A stretch of DNA of 64,000 nt from Roridomyces roridus. Lineage: Eukaryota > Basidiomycota > Agaricomycetes > Agaricales > Mycenaceae. Positions 11,177 through 22,295 of this stretch are shown here, in pieces (position 1 is the first letter of the stretch; each line of letters opens with the position of its first letter). The stretch spans positions 186,001 through 250,000 of the forward strand of contig JARKIF010000002.1 of assembly GCA_029378245.1 (NCBI GenBank), written 5' to 3'. The notes under the pieces are model-generated. The model was not told the DNA's origin, did no database searches, and was given only the letters and a program-made list of their open reading frames with translations. A program made the position numbers and the translations under genes.

Positions 11177-12650
11177 TCACGCGAGAGCCAACATCCGGAG
11201 ACGAAGGCGAGATAGAAGTTGTAGCTGAGAAGGGCGGGCCGGGGGTGGGATCATGTCAAGGATCGCAAGCGGTGGTGGCCGTCTAACAGCTGTCGAGGAG
11301 TGGTCAGCGGAAGGCAGACGAGCAGAAAGAGCACGAACCGAAATTAGGACGCTCCCGCTCCTCAAACAGCATGTCCCGCGGCACCGCCTCGGCGAACTCC
11401 CGGTAGGAGGCGTCCTCCAGCTCCTTGATGTAGATGAAGGTGTCCTCCCCGATGACCGTCTTCTGGAGAAAGGCAGATACAGGTATCTTGCCTACGAGCG
11501 GAGGCCGTGGGGCGGGAGCCTCGTCGATATACGAAAAGGAATCTTGATAGATAACCGTCCGCTGGAAGAGGGCCGTAATAGGGATCTTGAAACCCAGCGA
11601 TGGCTGTGAAGAAGTATCTTGGACCTCTTGATGTGTAGCGGGCGTCTGGTAAGGGTTGGATAGAGGGGTTACCGGACGAGCTGGAGATCAGAGTCCGCGG
11701 GAACAGGCTGGTCAAGAGCGGAGACACCGGACTTGAGGAAGGGAAGCTCGAGATCGTCGCCGGACTCCATGAGCTCGCCATCGCCAATGAAGTGACCGAG
11801 TCATCTTGAGAGACGTCTTGCAGAGGGGGCTTGAGGGCCTTCCGGGCGGCGAGGGCGCTGTTGACGAGGAGCAAGATACCGGTGAGGTCTTGATACAGCC
11901 AAAGTGATGGGAGGACTGGAAGACGAGCGTCAGTATTAAGTTTATGATGCAATGAGACAGACATACTTCGGACCCGCCATATACTAGGCGCCCGTAAAGG
12001 ACGTTGTACAACGACACTGAGATTCAGGAGGTCGAATGTATTGAGCACCACGCCTTCACAAGTCTTCGCTGCGACTTTGACGGCTTTGAAAGAAGCAATC
12101 GCCTTCCAAGCTAGCTGTACCACGAAGTCGTTGCCTTGAGGTGCGAGAAGCGCACGACTCAGGCGGGGAACTATACGACGCATTAATATCACGCCTCGCG
12201 AGGAGACAATCACATACCCATCAGCCACCGCGACCCAACGGGCCTTGGAACAACAAACACCCAACGTCGAGCCAGGTAGGCGATATTGACGACGAGGAGG
12301 GGTCGGTGTGAGACCAGCGAGGGCGGGGGTGGGAGGAGGCGGCGTCTTGGGCTTGGGGCCGGTGGCAAGAGCAGTGGTGTACGGAGGAGGAGGCGGATTC
12401 TTGACGCCATATCGGTCGTCTTGCAGGCCATGTGCCGAGATTTGAAGTAGTACCACACGGCGGTGAGGATAACAGCGTCGTGAACGAGGAGGACAGCCAC
12501 GACAGTCATGACCACGGAGGAAAGGGGCGACCCGGTAGGGGCGACCACACTGGGGACAACGGGGCCGGCAATACCGGTGCAGATGCTGTTAAACAGCTGG
12601 CCGGCAAGGAAGGCAACGAAGCAGAGGATGAGGAGAATGTCGTTGGACAT
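11177..12650 (-). CDS. Predicted multi-pass membrane protein (multi-exon, model tentative)
   Basis: From the ATG at 12650 the protein starts MSNDILLILCFVAFLAGQLF. About four hydrophobic segments follow: near the start, around VVMTVVAVLLVHDAVIL, around LLVVNIAYLARRWVFVV, and around LWLYQDLTGILLLVNSALA. Two introns are well supported, at about 12179-12225 (GTATGT to GTATAG) and 11916-11966 (GTATGT to TTCCAG). Further introns are needed for the C-terminal part. That part reads as a soluble tail (VIGEDTFIYIKELEDASY, then AVPRDMLFEERERPN) and probably ends at 11177. I do not recognise the family. The middle Pro-rich stretch could be read in two frames. Confidence 0.5.
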
Positions 12651-13165
12651 GGGAGTAGCTGTAATATGCTGAGGAAAAGACAGAAAATGGGCGGCTTTTA
12701 TACCTGGGCGGCTGACGGTGGCTGACAAGTGGCTGGCTCAATTGAGTGAAGGCTTGGACCGCAAAAAAGTCGGTGGAGTGAGCATTGTGCGGGTGGAGTT
12801 GTGAGGACATGGAAGGAGAAGAGTAGAGTCGTCGGTGTCATCACCCGTCTTCTTGAATCGTCTCGTGATGGTTGGCCTATGATTGTACGACGCAGGGGTG
12901 TAGGAATCTTGGAGCTGCGACGGCCATTGTGGAGTAGGTGTTACTCGACGTCTTGGGCGATGGTGGACAAGGGCAAGCATGTCTGATGGCGGATCATTTC
13001 GACTTGCTCTCTTCCACCATCGTGCTCTGCCTCAAACTGGATGCCCTCGCCGGTTTCTTCCTCTGGTAGCACTAGAATCGCATGTGCAATGCTCATCCTT
13101 CAAGACCGGGAGCCTCGAAGATTCTGCGGGAAAGCGCGTCTAAATTCAGCCGTCGCTGACAGAGG
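12651..13165. other. Spacer, partly the duplicated OYE upstream region
   Basis: The part from about 13000 onward is clearly similar to 20740-20900 upstream of the second OYE gene, so the segmental copy includes upstream DNA. No gene is seen. Confidence 0.4.
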
Positions 13166-13246
13166 CTCACTCAGCACTTGTACACCTCGCTGAGTGAGTC
13201 GCTGTTGCTGTTCTGCATTACAAGAAACTTACCAGAAGGTATAAGG
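13166..13246 (+). promoter_or_regulatory. OYE copy 1 promoter: conserved palindrome and TATA-like box
   Basis: An inverted repeat CTCACTCAGC (13166-13175) and GCTGAGTGAG (13189-13198) lies about 100 bp before the start codon and is kept exactly in the second copy at 20901-20933. A TATA-like TATAAGG is at 13240-13246, where the other copy has TATAAAA. The palindrome is a plausible dimeric transcription-factor site. This is inferred from conservation alone. Confidence 0.5.
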
Positions 13247-13295
13247 GCTACGCCAATGTCGCAGAGAGCATCCATCTCATCCCAATCAACCTCCA

Positions 13296-14550
13296 ATGTC
13301 GACACAAAAGCTCTTCCAATCTACTCGCGTCGGTGACATCGAGCTCGCTCACCGAGTGGTATTTGCACCAACGACGAGGTTCCGCGCCAATGCGAATCAC
13401 GCGCCTCTGCCGCATGTTGCAGAATACTACGGCCAACGCGCTAGCACGTCGGGCAGTCTCCTCATCTCAGAGGCTACTTTCATCGCAGTGCGTGCTGGTG
13501 GATACACGAACGCTCCGGGAATCTGGTCAGATGAGCAAATAACGGCTTGGAAGAAGGTGTGCCCGTTCTCCGACTCGTTTTGATATTGTTTCTCATGTCT
13601 CGATAGGTTACAGACGCCGTGCATGCCAAAGGGTCCTACATGTACCTGCAGCTCTGGGCTCTCGGTCGAGCAGCCGAGCCCGCAGTCTTGGCTGCGGAGG
13701 GCTTGCCCTTTGTTTCTGCTTCTGACATCCCTACAGGCACGACTGAAGCTCCTCGTCCACTCTCCATCGAAGAAGTTCACGAATACGTCCAGCTCTACGC
13801 CACAGCCGCCTCCAATGCGGTCCACAGGGCTGGATTTGACGGCGTCGAGATCCACGGTGCTAATGGATACCTACTCGACCAGTTTCTCCACGACCGGAGT
13901 AACATCCGCACTGACGCTTACGGCGGCTCCATCGAGAACCGCGTCCGCTTCCCACTCGAAGTTGTGGACGCTGTCGTCAACGCAGTCGGGCAGAAGAAGA
14001 CTGCCTTCCGAATCAGCCCATGGGGCACTTACCTCGGTGAGTCTCGATATTATTTTGTTCCCCATCGGTCCTAACTCTTGTCCAGACATGCACTTTGACG
14101 ACCCCAAACCCACATACACGCACCTCGTCACCGAGCTGCGCGATCGCTACCCCGACCTGGCTTACCTTCACGTCGTTGAGCCCCGCGTAGACGGCTCGAC
14201 AACCGTCGATGTCAAAGACGGCCATTCCAATGATTTCATCCGGGACATCTGGGGCTCCCGTCCGCTCATCAGTGCTGGCGGTTACACCCGCGAGACTGCC
14301 CTCGCCACCGCGGAAGAGAAAGGCGACTTGATCGCCTTTGCTCGACCATACGTCGCCAACGTGAGTTTCATTCCCGAGCTATTATAAACTTGATTCTGAC
14401 GCTGCCCTTTTGCAGCCCGACCTCCCTTACCGCCTCCTGCATGGTATTGCTTTGGCTGTCGGGAACCGTGCGCTGTATTACGCGCCGGGGAGTACGGACC
14501 CTGCGGGGTATACGGACTACCCTTTCGCTTCGGTCGTCGAGGCGCATTGA
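13296..14550 (+). CDS. Old yellow enzyme family NAD(P)H:flavin oxidoreductase, copy 1
   Basis: Four exons (13296-13556, 13607-14036, 14086-14360, 14416-14550) encode 366 residues, the normal size for the family. The FMN-binding start VVFAPTTRFRAN, the GSLLISEAT segment, and the active-site HGANGY with His170, Asn173 and Tyr175 (HxxNxY, equivalent to yeast OYE1 His191/Asn194/Tyr196) are all present. DRSNIRTDAYGGSIENRVRF and the phosphate-site region ISAGGYTRETAL follow. OYEs reduce activated C=C bonds using FMN and NADPH, and in fungi they serve detoxification or secondary metabolism. The substrate here is unknown. A near-identical copy lies at 21042-22295 with the same introns. Confidence 0.93.
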
Positions 14551-14867
14551 ATTTTTTACCTTCAGTCTTTCTGAATACCATTAACATCATGCTGTACAAT
14601 TCTCCGTCTAACATGTAGTAGGTACAATGTAGCCCCTAGATATTAATTCAAGAGCTGAGCTTCTTCCCTATGCCGGTGGGCGTCATTAAATTGACAAATT
14701 TTACATGCCGGACTAAGCAGTAACCAGGGCAAAACCAGAGTGGAGAAGCAGCCGCTGAACACGAGGTCGCGTCGAGGACGCGTTAGTAGGCCAGTGTTAG
14801 TAGAATGATCCGAATCATGCGATCAATCCCTCTTCGACTTGACCACAACGATTTAAGGACTCCAACG
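14551..14867. other. Spacer upstream of F-box gene 5
   Basis: No gene is seen. CGACTTGACCACAAC at 14835-14849 is the family I leader motif; the GCGTCAAGC word found in the array copies is missing here. Confidence 0.4.
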
Positions 14868-16328
14868 ATGGACGCTGTACATTCTTTCGTACCCCCTCGT
14901 CCACCTGTTCTGCCCGCCGCCATCGCCCATCTCATTGGAAGCAACACCGCCCCCGACAGCCTAGAAGAACGCATTGCCCGTGCGTACACCGCTGAGCTCG
15001 AAAGCCAGGCAGCGTTCTTGCAGGATGTCATGGCTGTTTGCGCCCGTCAGCATGCGGTTCTTTTACAGTCCCTAGAGGCCCATAAACCCATACTTTCACC
15101 CATTCGTCACCTTCCCAACGAATTGCTCGCCGAGATTTTTACGGTGGTGGTTCGCGACGCATTTAATAGTATCCCGTCTTGGGGACGTTTACCACACTTC
15201 GAGCATCCTTGGGTGCTCTCACGCGTCTGTAGGCGCTGGGCTACCGTCGCCTTGGGCACCCCGTCGCTGTGGTCCTGGATCCCCCTCGATTTGGATGCCA
15301 TTGGGATCAAGCCAGGGGGACTTGCAATGACAAAACTCCTGCACGAACGATCTGGAAACTTACCATTGTCGATCCATCTTTCCGAGGCCTACCGCCGTAG
15401 CCCTATAGGAACACGTCGCATTCTCGATATCGTCTTCGCCCAGTGCGAGCGATGGCAAACCGTGAAACTGTATGGGGGACCAGAGTCACCTCTAACCCAC
15501 GACATTTCCGCCGTTTCTGGCCGCCTCCATGCGCTCACCACCCTCGATGTCTTTGCCGAAGTGGACTTGGAGCTGGACACCCTCGTGGAAATCAACACAT
15601 TTGCAATCGTACCCAACTTGGTCGCGGTTCGCGTGTGCGTTGAGGACGAAGATGGTGTCTTGCGTCGTCCTCACTTGAAGTTCCCGTGGCACCAATTAAC
15701 TCGTCTGTCAATCGCGCTTGCTTGCAGAGCAGACACGCTACCGCTACTTCCACAATTATCGAACATAGTGGAACTCAGGGTGGAATGGAGGGATACATCC
15801 TTCGATCTTCCGCAGACTACAACCATCACACTCCCCCACCTACAAATACTTGAGGTCATCGCGCAGTGCGCGTCCAGTCCTTATCCTCTTTCTCTGCTCA
15901 ATTTCTTCAATACACCCCTCCTCAAACATCTCTCAATCGACAACGAGGCGGATGAACCCGCGGTTCTCAGCTTCATCAAGCGTTCCGGGTGCAAACAATC
16001 TCTTAAATTTTGCTACTTTCGCCTCCACTCGGCGAAACCGGAGTGTGCATTCGCTCTTTTGCGTGGGATGCCAGATCTTCTCGATTTCAAGTTCGGTCAT
16101 CTCGAGAAAACGACTGTACCCATACCCTTCACGCAAGCACTCCACGCTGAGTGGTTGGCTGTACGCTGCAAATCGGGAGGACCACGTCTATTCGTGTACC
16201 TTCGAAACGGCGGGCACCCACCCGTTGACCCGGAGGTGTCTTTGCTCATGCAAAGAGACGGTTTCTTCATCAAGTACTCCGACTATCTCGAATCATTCGA
16301 CTCTCTAGTCAATTCAAAATTCAAATGA
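14868..16328 (+). CDS. F-box protein (family I, copy 5, intronless)
   Basis: A single frame of 486 residues starts MDAVHSF at 14868. The order is Pro-rich start, coiled coil (YTAELESQAAFLQDV), F-box (LPNELLAEIF, VCRRWATVALGTPSLWSW) and leucine-rich region, ending DSLVNSKFK. Where the paralogues at 3170 and 5134 have a 54-56 bp intron, the coding sequence continues without gap (FAEVDLELDTLVEINTF). This gene has therefore precisely lost the intron, or the others gained it. It sits apart from the array, just downstream of OYE copy 1. Confidence 0.9.
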   Translation: MDAVHSFVPPRPPVLPAAIAHLIGSNTAPDSLEERIARAYTAELESQAAFLQDVMAVCARQHAVLLQSLEAHKPILSPIRHLPNELLAEIFTVVVRDAFNSIPSWGRLPHFEHPWVLSRVCRRWATVALGTPSLWSWIPLDLDAIGIKPGGLAMTKLLHERSGNLPLSIHLSEAYRRSPIGTRRILDIVFAQCERWQTVKLYGGPESPLTHDISAVSGRLHALTTLDVFAEVDLELDTLVEINTFAIVPNLVAVRVCVEDEDGVLRRPHLKFPWHQLTRLSIALACRADTLPLLPQLSNIVELRVEWRDTSFDLPQTTTITLPHLQILEVIAQCASSPYPLSLLNFFNTPLLKHLSIDNEADEPAVLSFIKRSGCKQSLKFCYFRLHSAKPECAFALLRGMPDLLDFKFGHLEKTTVPIPFTQALHAEWLAVRCKSGGPRLFVYLRNGGHPPVDPEVSLLMQRDGFFIKYSDYLESFDSLVNSKFK

Positions 16329-16764
16329 ACCCTTCACAAAGGTATGAAATTCAATTTGGTTGCTTTTCCAGTAATTTACTCATTCTGTTCTCAGTGACGA
16401 GGAATTCCAGTCGCGGCTGTGGACAAAATGTCTGTTCAGTTTACAATTATGTACATTCTGCTAAATGCCAATCCCGACAACTTGAGGACTCACGAGCTGA
16501 GGCGGAATCCGTCCAACGTTTCAGCTGGAGAAAGGAAGCTTTGGGTCGCGCCAGCCCTCTTTGCCGTGCAGCTCGTGTGAAATGATATACAAGAAAGTCC
16601 ATTTTCACTCACTTGAGGCGCCGGCGCTACCGCTTGGCTTCCCCTCGAGTACTTACTTTTTTAGATCGTAACATGAGCCATGCAATCAAAGGTGAATATA
16701 ATGGGTTCGGTTTGGGCCACAAAAAGAAACAATTATACATAAAGTACACGGTCAGTGGAGATGG
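16329..16764. other. Spacer between convergent genes
   Basis: I see no convincing gene, RNA or repeat here. Confidence 0.35.
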
Positions 16765-17310
16765 CTATACCTCCCACCACAGGAAGTCAGTTTCCGCGGC
16801 TTGCGGCACCACCACGTCGGGAAGATTTAACCCTTGCTTCCAGCCCTCGGCCTTTGTCGCATGGTCGACAAACTCCTGATGAGACCCGAACTTTTTGCTG
16901 TGCTTCTTGAGCACACGGTCAGTCCAAAAGTAATACTCCCCTCCGGCAGCGAACAGGAAATAAAGGCCCATGCTCCGGGGTAAGAATGCCAGCATCTCGA
17001 TAGTGCCTGGCACGACCCACGTCTCCTTTAATAATTTGTCGATTTTGAGCTGTCCGTCCACGGTGCGGTCGAGCCAAAAGTCGATGAGGTCAAAGTCTTT
17101 CCACCGGGTGGACCATAGGAACGTTGCCCCGTCGCCAATTAACAACGGGTCAGTGAACCAATCGATGTGTACGTTGCGGAGTGCCTCGTTATTGGCCTCT
17201 ATCATTTGGTCCAGTCTAACACACATTCAGAGCCCGAAAGGAATTGGAAACTCAAATACTCACTGCTCGTTAGTGCAATTCGGTATGCCGAAAAGATGTC
17301 CGTGGTTCAT
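16765..17310 (-). CDS. Conserved-looking orphan protein of 165 residues
   Basis: Two exons on the minus strand, 17264-17310 and 16765-17215, are joined across a clean 48-bp intron (GTGAGT to GTTAG). The product starts MNHGHLFGIPNC. It is rich in Trp, Phe and Asp, with no signal peptide or membrane helix. Segments such as HIDWFTDPLLIGDGATFLWS and MGLYFLFAAGGEYYFWTD suggest a compact folded domain. I do not recognise the family. The alpha-beta, Trp-rich pattern is loosely like SnoaL/NTF2-type folds, but this is not evidence of function. Confidence 0.65.
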
Positions 17311-18159
17311 GGTGGGGTGCGTTGTTTCAAATCATCGAACTCTGCGACATTCTTGTGATCGATCGATCTAATTGAAGGAAAATGCAATACAGGGGCAAAA
17401 TCCTCTTTCATGCCGTCCCCAGAATATCGCCGCCTCTCCAACGGTATTTGAGCAACAAGCTGTATATCTCGTTGATGTAGGACGCTAAGCGCAAGGGCTC
17501 GGTCGTCGCTGGCACGGGATGGCGGGCTTCAATTATTCACTCCAGGTCACCCAAGCAAGGATCAGCAACACTCCCGGAATTTCGTACCATATACTCACCG
17601 CGAGCACGACGCCAGTCCTCGGAGCAACGACCGAGTCGTCTGAATCCGTGTGCAGTACGACGACTAAAAGAGCCGCCACATCCGTCATGTATGTAAACAC
17701 CAGGGATGACCGCGAGCTCGAAGGGAGGGATCGCGCATAGGCTTCAAGAGCTCGAGGAGAATTTGCATTTTGAAGCCGTACGGGTCTCGAGCACTAGCCA
17801 TTTTCGAGCTGTCGCAGGGCACCGATGACACTGAGTTTAATCCAGAGCAGAGAGGTCATAGCTGCAAAATGATCCAGAAGCTCTGGGAGCAAAGCACAGA
17901 CACCAGTAGAACAGAGTGGTTTGTGGTCGAATTCGAAGGATAAGATTGAACTTCGACCCGAGACAGAGAGGACGGAGCATTTGGCAGGCGAGAGAAGGCC
18001 GTAGTCCCAACTACATTCGAGCTTGAGCGACTTGAAGCGAGATGATGGGAGCGGAGGACAAGACGTTTTTTTGTTTGATCCGGGATGTGATGCATCAACT
18101 CGACTTGCTCTTGACCACCACATTGAATTGATCATTTCTATCTGAGCCTCCTTGCTATC
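17311..18159. other. Spacer with possible decayed membrane-protein fragment
   Basis: On the minus strand around 17520-17700 one frame reads hydrophobic segments (DVAALLVVVLHT, then WYEIPGVLLILAWV) that loosely recall the membrane protein at 11177-12650. Frames are broken and no full gene can be drawn. Nothing else is recognised. Confidence 0.25.
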
Positions 18160-19243
18160 ATGTCTCCCTTGACAATTCCTGAGCGCCTCGACCAAATTCT
18201 ACGCCATCTAATTGGCTATCCCAAGTCCAAAGGATTGCTCGCATGCGCCCTGGTACGCCGCTCTTGGAAACACCCTGCACAGTCAAATCTCTATTGGCAT
18301 GTTCTCCTCGCCATATATCCGGGAGAGCCCGACTACAACAAGCTGGATCGCCCCTGCACCCTCCTCCTAGACTCCTACACGCACTGCGGAATTCTCGTCC
18401 GCTCCCTCGAGCTCTACCCCGAGGGCCTTTCCTCCGAGAACTTGACGGCTCTCCTAAACACCCCACCTCCAATGCTCCACACCCTTTATCTGGCGTAAAG
18501 ATGGCCCACCGGGTTGTCTATGAAACAACTTCTCGCCCGTCCGACGCTCAAACACGTCCAAATCCGATTCAACTCCGGAGATTCCGAGGATATATTCCTA
18601 TCCCTCTTCGAGAGCCTAGCACAGAGTATGACGGAGATGGAGTTCTTTTCCGATATGTTACCCCTCGTGGAACACACTCCGACTCTGGTATATCGGGTGT
18701 GTCACTGCGAATCGAGTCGTTCAGGCTCAAAGGCGGTTTCAGTGCCAGTATGATTTGGCTGGAATCGGCCGCTACCAGGTGTTACTTGGATTTTCCGCAC
18801 CTCAGGAGACTGAGTCTGGGCTTGCACTATCGCTATCTCCAAACCCCTTTATTTGTCGCGGCAGCGAACACCATCGAGGTGCTCAAACTCGATACAAGAC
18901 ACGTACATCGTGGCTTTACCCGATAATTTCTAGCTAAAAACATATGTTTTAACAGGACACGGGGCTCGTGGATATTTCGCCTTACATCCGCATCAAAAGC
19001 CTCTACATATCGTGCGAAGAGGACGATATCTGGACAGCGGCCAGCATCATCGAGTCCATTCGACCCGATTGCACTTCCCGTATCCAAAAGCTTTGGATAA
19101 CTGGAGCTTTGAGTGACGCTGGGATGACCGCGATTCGAGCCCATGTGGCGGAGGCGCTTCCTGCGCTCCTTGATGTTTTGGAGGTGCAGTACTTCGAGCT
19201 GTGCGAGCCGGTGCGGAGTGTTCCCCGATTTCACCAGATCTAG
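18160..19243 (+). pseudogene. F-box-like gene with an in-frame stop and a frame change
   Basis: The frame starts MSPLTIPERLDQILRHLIGY and carries an F-box-like stretch (LLACALVRRSWKHPAQSNLYW). A TAA at 18496-18498 interrupts it, but the same frame resumes with clear protein (QLLARPTLKHVQIRFNSGD). Near 18690 coding shifts to another frame (SFRLKGGFSASMIWLESAA). A 29-bp GT-AG stretch (gtatat to cgag) would restore the frame, but it is shorter than any other intron here. A normal 53-bp intron at 18903-18955 precedes the last exon, which ends at 19243. It is most likely a decaying singleton F-box gene; sequencing errors are an alternative. Confidence 0.6.
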
Positions 19244-19500
19244 AGTATCTTCGTTGCAATCAATCTAAGTAGTAGATATGGCCTTGGGAACTAATTTTAA
19301 TTCATCCTGCTTTCCGTGGTTCCTTTTGCCGTGGTTGCGGCTGAGATTCCCTGCTGGTAGGGTTCGATGATCATCATCGTAAATCTTGAGAAAGTTGAAC
19401 GTGCTTCTCCTCTGGACTGACTTGAAAAAGTACGCAATAAATGTACAAGAAATTTCGTTGCAGGTTCTCTCCAAAAAATGCACGGTCGATCAAATAATAG

Positions 19501-20231
19501 CTACCCACCTTCCGAAGATCGAAACCTCAGTGACACCGCCTTGAAGCGTACAAGGTCCACAGGGCCTCCTTCGCATTCCTCTACGCGCCCAAGAACGACC
19601 GCCATCGCCGTCCCCCCCAGAGGTCCGTCAAAACCGAGTCTTTTCGCTTTTTCGTCACACTGGCGAACCTGCCCACACATAGCCCGCGCCTGCTCTTCCG
19701 GCATCCCCGTTACGATACTGAGATCGACGCGTTTGTAAACTTCTATGCGCTGGATTGCGAATGTGCCGTGTGTCCAGAGAAGCGAAAAGAGGACGAAATG
19801 CTGGTCGACGGTTTCGAGGGAGCGATTTGGCATTGCTTGCATGGCTATGACAAGCTCGGTACACAGTAGGGTGAAGAGGAAAGAAGGAAACGGACCTTGA
19901 CAGGATATCTTGTCGATCCACCTCATACAACTTCGCGACATCCATTTGTCGAATGCCTTTTCTGGCAGGTTTGAATCAGCCAGCCTGGCGACCGTCGCTC
20001 GCGAGACGACCCTGGACTGGCATTCTGCTTTGTGATAGGGCCAATGCTTTCGCTGGCAGGCGACACTCTGCGTGGAGGGGATCCGGGTCAGGCTGAATCT
20101 TAAATCGAGCGCGCTATACTCACACAATACCACATGGATTTGCATTGCTTGCACCATTTCATGGTATATCCCTCCGACTCGAGGTTGTCACAGGACGGTT
20201 CATAGCAACAGACCACGCCGCCTTTAACCAT
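19501..20231 (-). CDS. MYND-type zinc-finger protein
   Basis: Exons 20124-20231 and 19501-20067, with a 56-bp intron, encode 224 residues. The N-terminus carries the MYND pattern: CCYEPSC, then WCKQCKSMWYC across the splice junction to SVACQRKHWPYHKAEC, giving the Cys and His zinc ligands in order. The remaining 165 residues are an unclassified helical region (ELVIAMQAMPNR, RIEVYKRVDLSIV). MYND fingers bind proline-rich peptides and are common in basidiomycete proteins of unknown role. A further short intron around KISCQ cannot be excluded. Confidence 0.8.
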
Positions 20232-20900
20232 GATTGTGGAGAGAGGACGAAGGGAAAGGTGTGGTGGTGGAAGAGCAAAAGAAGCGTCAGACCCCAGCCA
20301 GTCCTGCAGGAGCATTTATGTAAACAGACCGCAGACAGTGCGGCAGGGAGAATCCGTTGTGCGGCGCGTGCCGCGAGGCAGTCACATGAAGTAATTCTCT
20401 GGCCCGAAGAGTTCGCCGCACCGCATTTGAGGGACGACCTGTGGTATTCGAGTCCGAGGAGATTTGATTCTCGATCTTCACCAGTGCGGCAGTGGCTCTC
20501 GAGCATTCAGGCCCGTGTTCAAACGAAAGTCGTTTGCGAGCCGGTGATTCTGATGAGTTGCGAGTCAGGAACCAAGTGGCTTCAAGTGCCGCCGGGCTAG
20601 GAGCACCATGATGGAGAGAGACCCGAGAGGATGATCTTATACGACGAACTTGAAGGGGAGATGGTGGTTCGAAGCAAGGTCAGGAAGGCCAGGAGGTGAT
20701 CGCTGACGTCAGGTGGCGGTGCGAGGCTCGCACTGGCGACTCCTCTTCCGCCATCGCGCTCTTGGCTCAAACTCAAATCCCTGGCCGGTTTCCTCCTGTG
20801 GCAACACTAGACTTGTATGCGAAATGCCCATCCCTCAAGACCGCGAGCCACAGAGATTCTATGGGAAACCGCGTCTAAATTCAGCCGGTGCTGACAGAGG
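20232..20900. other. Spacer, 3' part duplicated with OYE
   Basis: The part from about 20740 is similar to the DNA upstream of OYE copy 1. No gene is recognised in the remainder. Confidence 0.4.
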
Positions 20901-20980
20901 CTCACTCAGCATTTATACACCTCGCTGAGTGAGTTGTCCTTGGTTCCTTCATTACAAGACACTCACCAGAAGTTATAAAA
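20901..20980 (+). promoter_or_regulatory. OYE copy 2 promoter: palindrome and TATA box
   Basis: CTCACTCAGC (20901-20910) and GCTGAGTGAG (20924-20933) repeat the palindrome of copy 1. TATAAAA lies at 20974-20980, 68 bp before the ATG. The 5' leader carries a small tandem duplication of ATCAACCTCC that copy 1 lacks. Confidence 0.5.
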
Positions 20981-21041
20981 GCTACTCCAATGTCGCAGAG
21001 AGCATTCAATCTCATCCCAATCAACCTCCAATCAACCTCCG

Positions 21042-22295
21042 ATGTCGACACAAAAACTCTTCCAATCTACTCGCGTCGGTGACATTGAGCTCGCTCACCG
21101 AGTGGTCTTTGCACCCACGACGAGGTTCCGCGCCAATTCGAACCACGCGCCTCTCCCGCATGTTTCAGAATACTACGGCCAGCGTGCCAGTACATCGGGC
21201 AGTCTGCTCATCTCGGAGGCTACTTTCATCGCAGCCCGTGCTGGTGGATACACGAATGCGCCGGGCATCTGGTCTGCCGAGCAAATAGCAGCTTGGAAGA
21301 AGGTGCGTCCCCTCCTTGATTCGTCCTTAAATATTTTCTTATATCTGGATAGGTTACGGACGCCGTGCATGCCAAAGGGTCCTACATGTACCTGCAGCTC
21401 TGGGCTCTCGGACGCGCAGCCGAGCCTGCGGTCTTGGCTGCCGAAGGGCTGCCATTCGTTTCTGCTTCTGACATCCCTACCGGCACGACTGAAGTTCCTC
21501 GTCCACTCTCCATCGAAGAAATCCAAGAATACGTCCAGCTCTACGCCACAGCTGCCTCCAACGCGGTCCACAAGGCTGGATTTGACGGCGTCGAGATCCA
21601 CGGCGCTAATGGATACCTACTCGACCAGTTCCTACACGACCGCAGTAACATCCGCACTGACGCATACGGAGGCTCGATCGAGAACCGTGTGCGCTTCCCA
21701 CTCGAAGTTGTGGACGCTGTTGTCAGTGCTGTTGGGCAGAAGAAGACTGCCTTCCGAATCAGCCCGTGGGGTACTTACCTAGGTGAGTCTCCACATCATT
21801 TATTCGCTGTCGTTCCTGACTCTTGTCCAGACATGCACTTCGACGACCCCAAACCGACATACACGCACCTCGTTACTGAGCTGCGCGATCGCTACCCCGA
21901 CCTGGCTTACCTTCACGTCGTCGAGCCACGTGTGGACGGCTCCACTACGGTCGATGTCAAAGAAGGCTCTTCCAATGATTTCATCCGCGATATCTGGGGC
22001 TCCCGGCCGCTCATAAGTGCCGGTGGCTACACCCGCGAGACTGCCCTCGCCACCGCGGAGGAAAAGGGCGACTTGATCGCCTTTGCTCGACCGTACGTCG
22101 CCAACGTGAGTTTTTTTCTCGAACTATTATAAACTTGATTCTGACGCTGCCCTTTTGCAGCCCGACCTCCCTTACCGACTGCTCCATGGTATTGCTTTGG
22201 CTGTCGGGAACCGTGCGCTGTATTACGCGCCGGGGAGTACGGACCCTGCGGGGTATACGGACTACCCTTTTGCGTCACTCGTGGAGGCGCATTGA
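21042..22295 (+). CDS. Old yellow enzyme family NAD(P)H:flavin oxidoreductase, copy 2
   Basis: Four exons (21042-21302, 21353-21782, 21831-22105, 22161-22295) have exactly the same exon lengths as copy 1 and encode 366 residues. All catalytic features are conserved, including HGANGY and DRSNIRTDAYGGSIENRVRF. The third intron and the C-terminal exon are almost identical to copy 1, whereas introns 1 and 2 have diverged more. That pattern suggests a fairly recent duplication or partial gene conversion. No inactivating change is visible. Confidence 0.93.
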
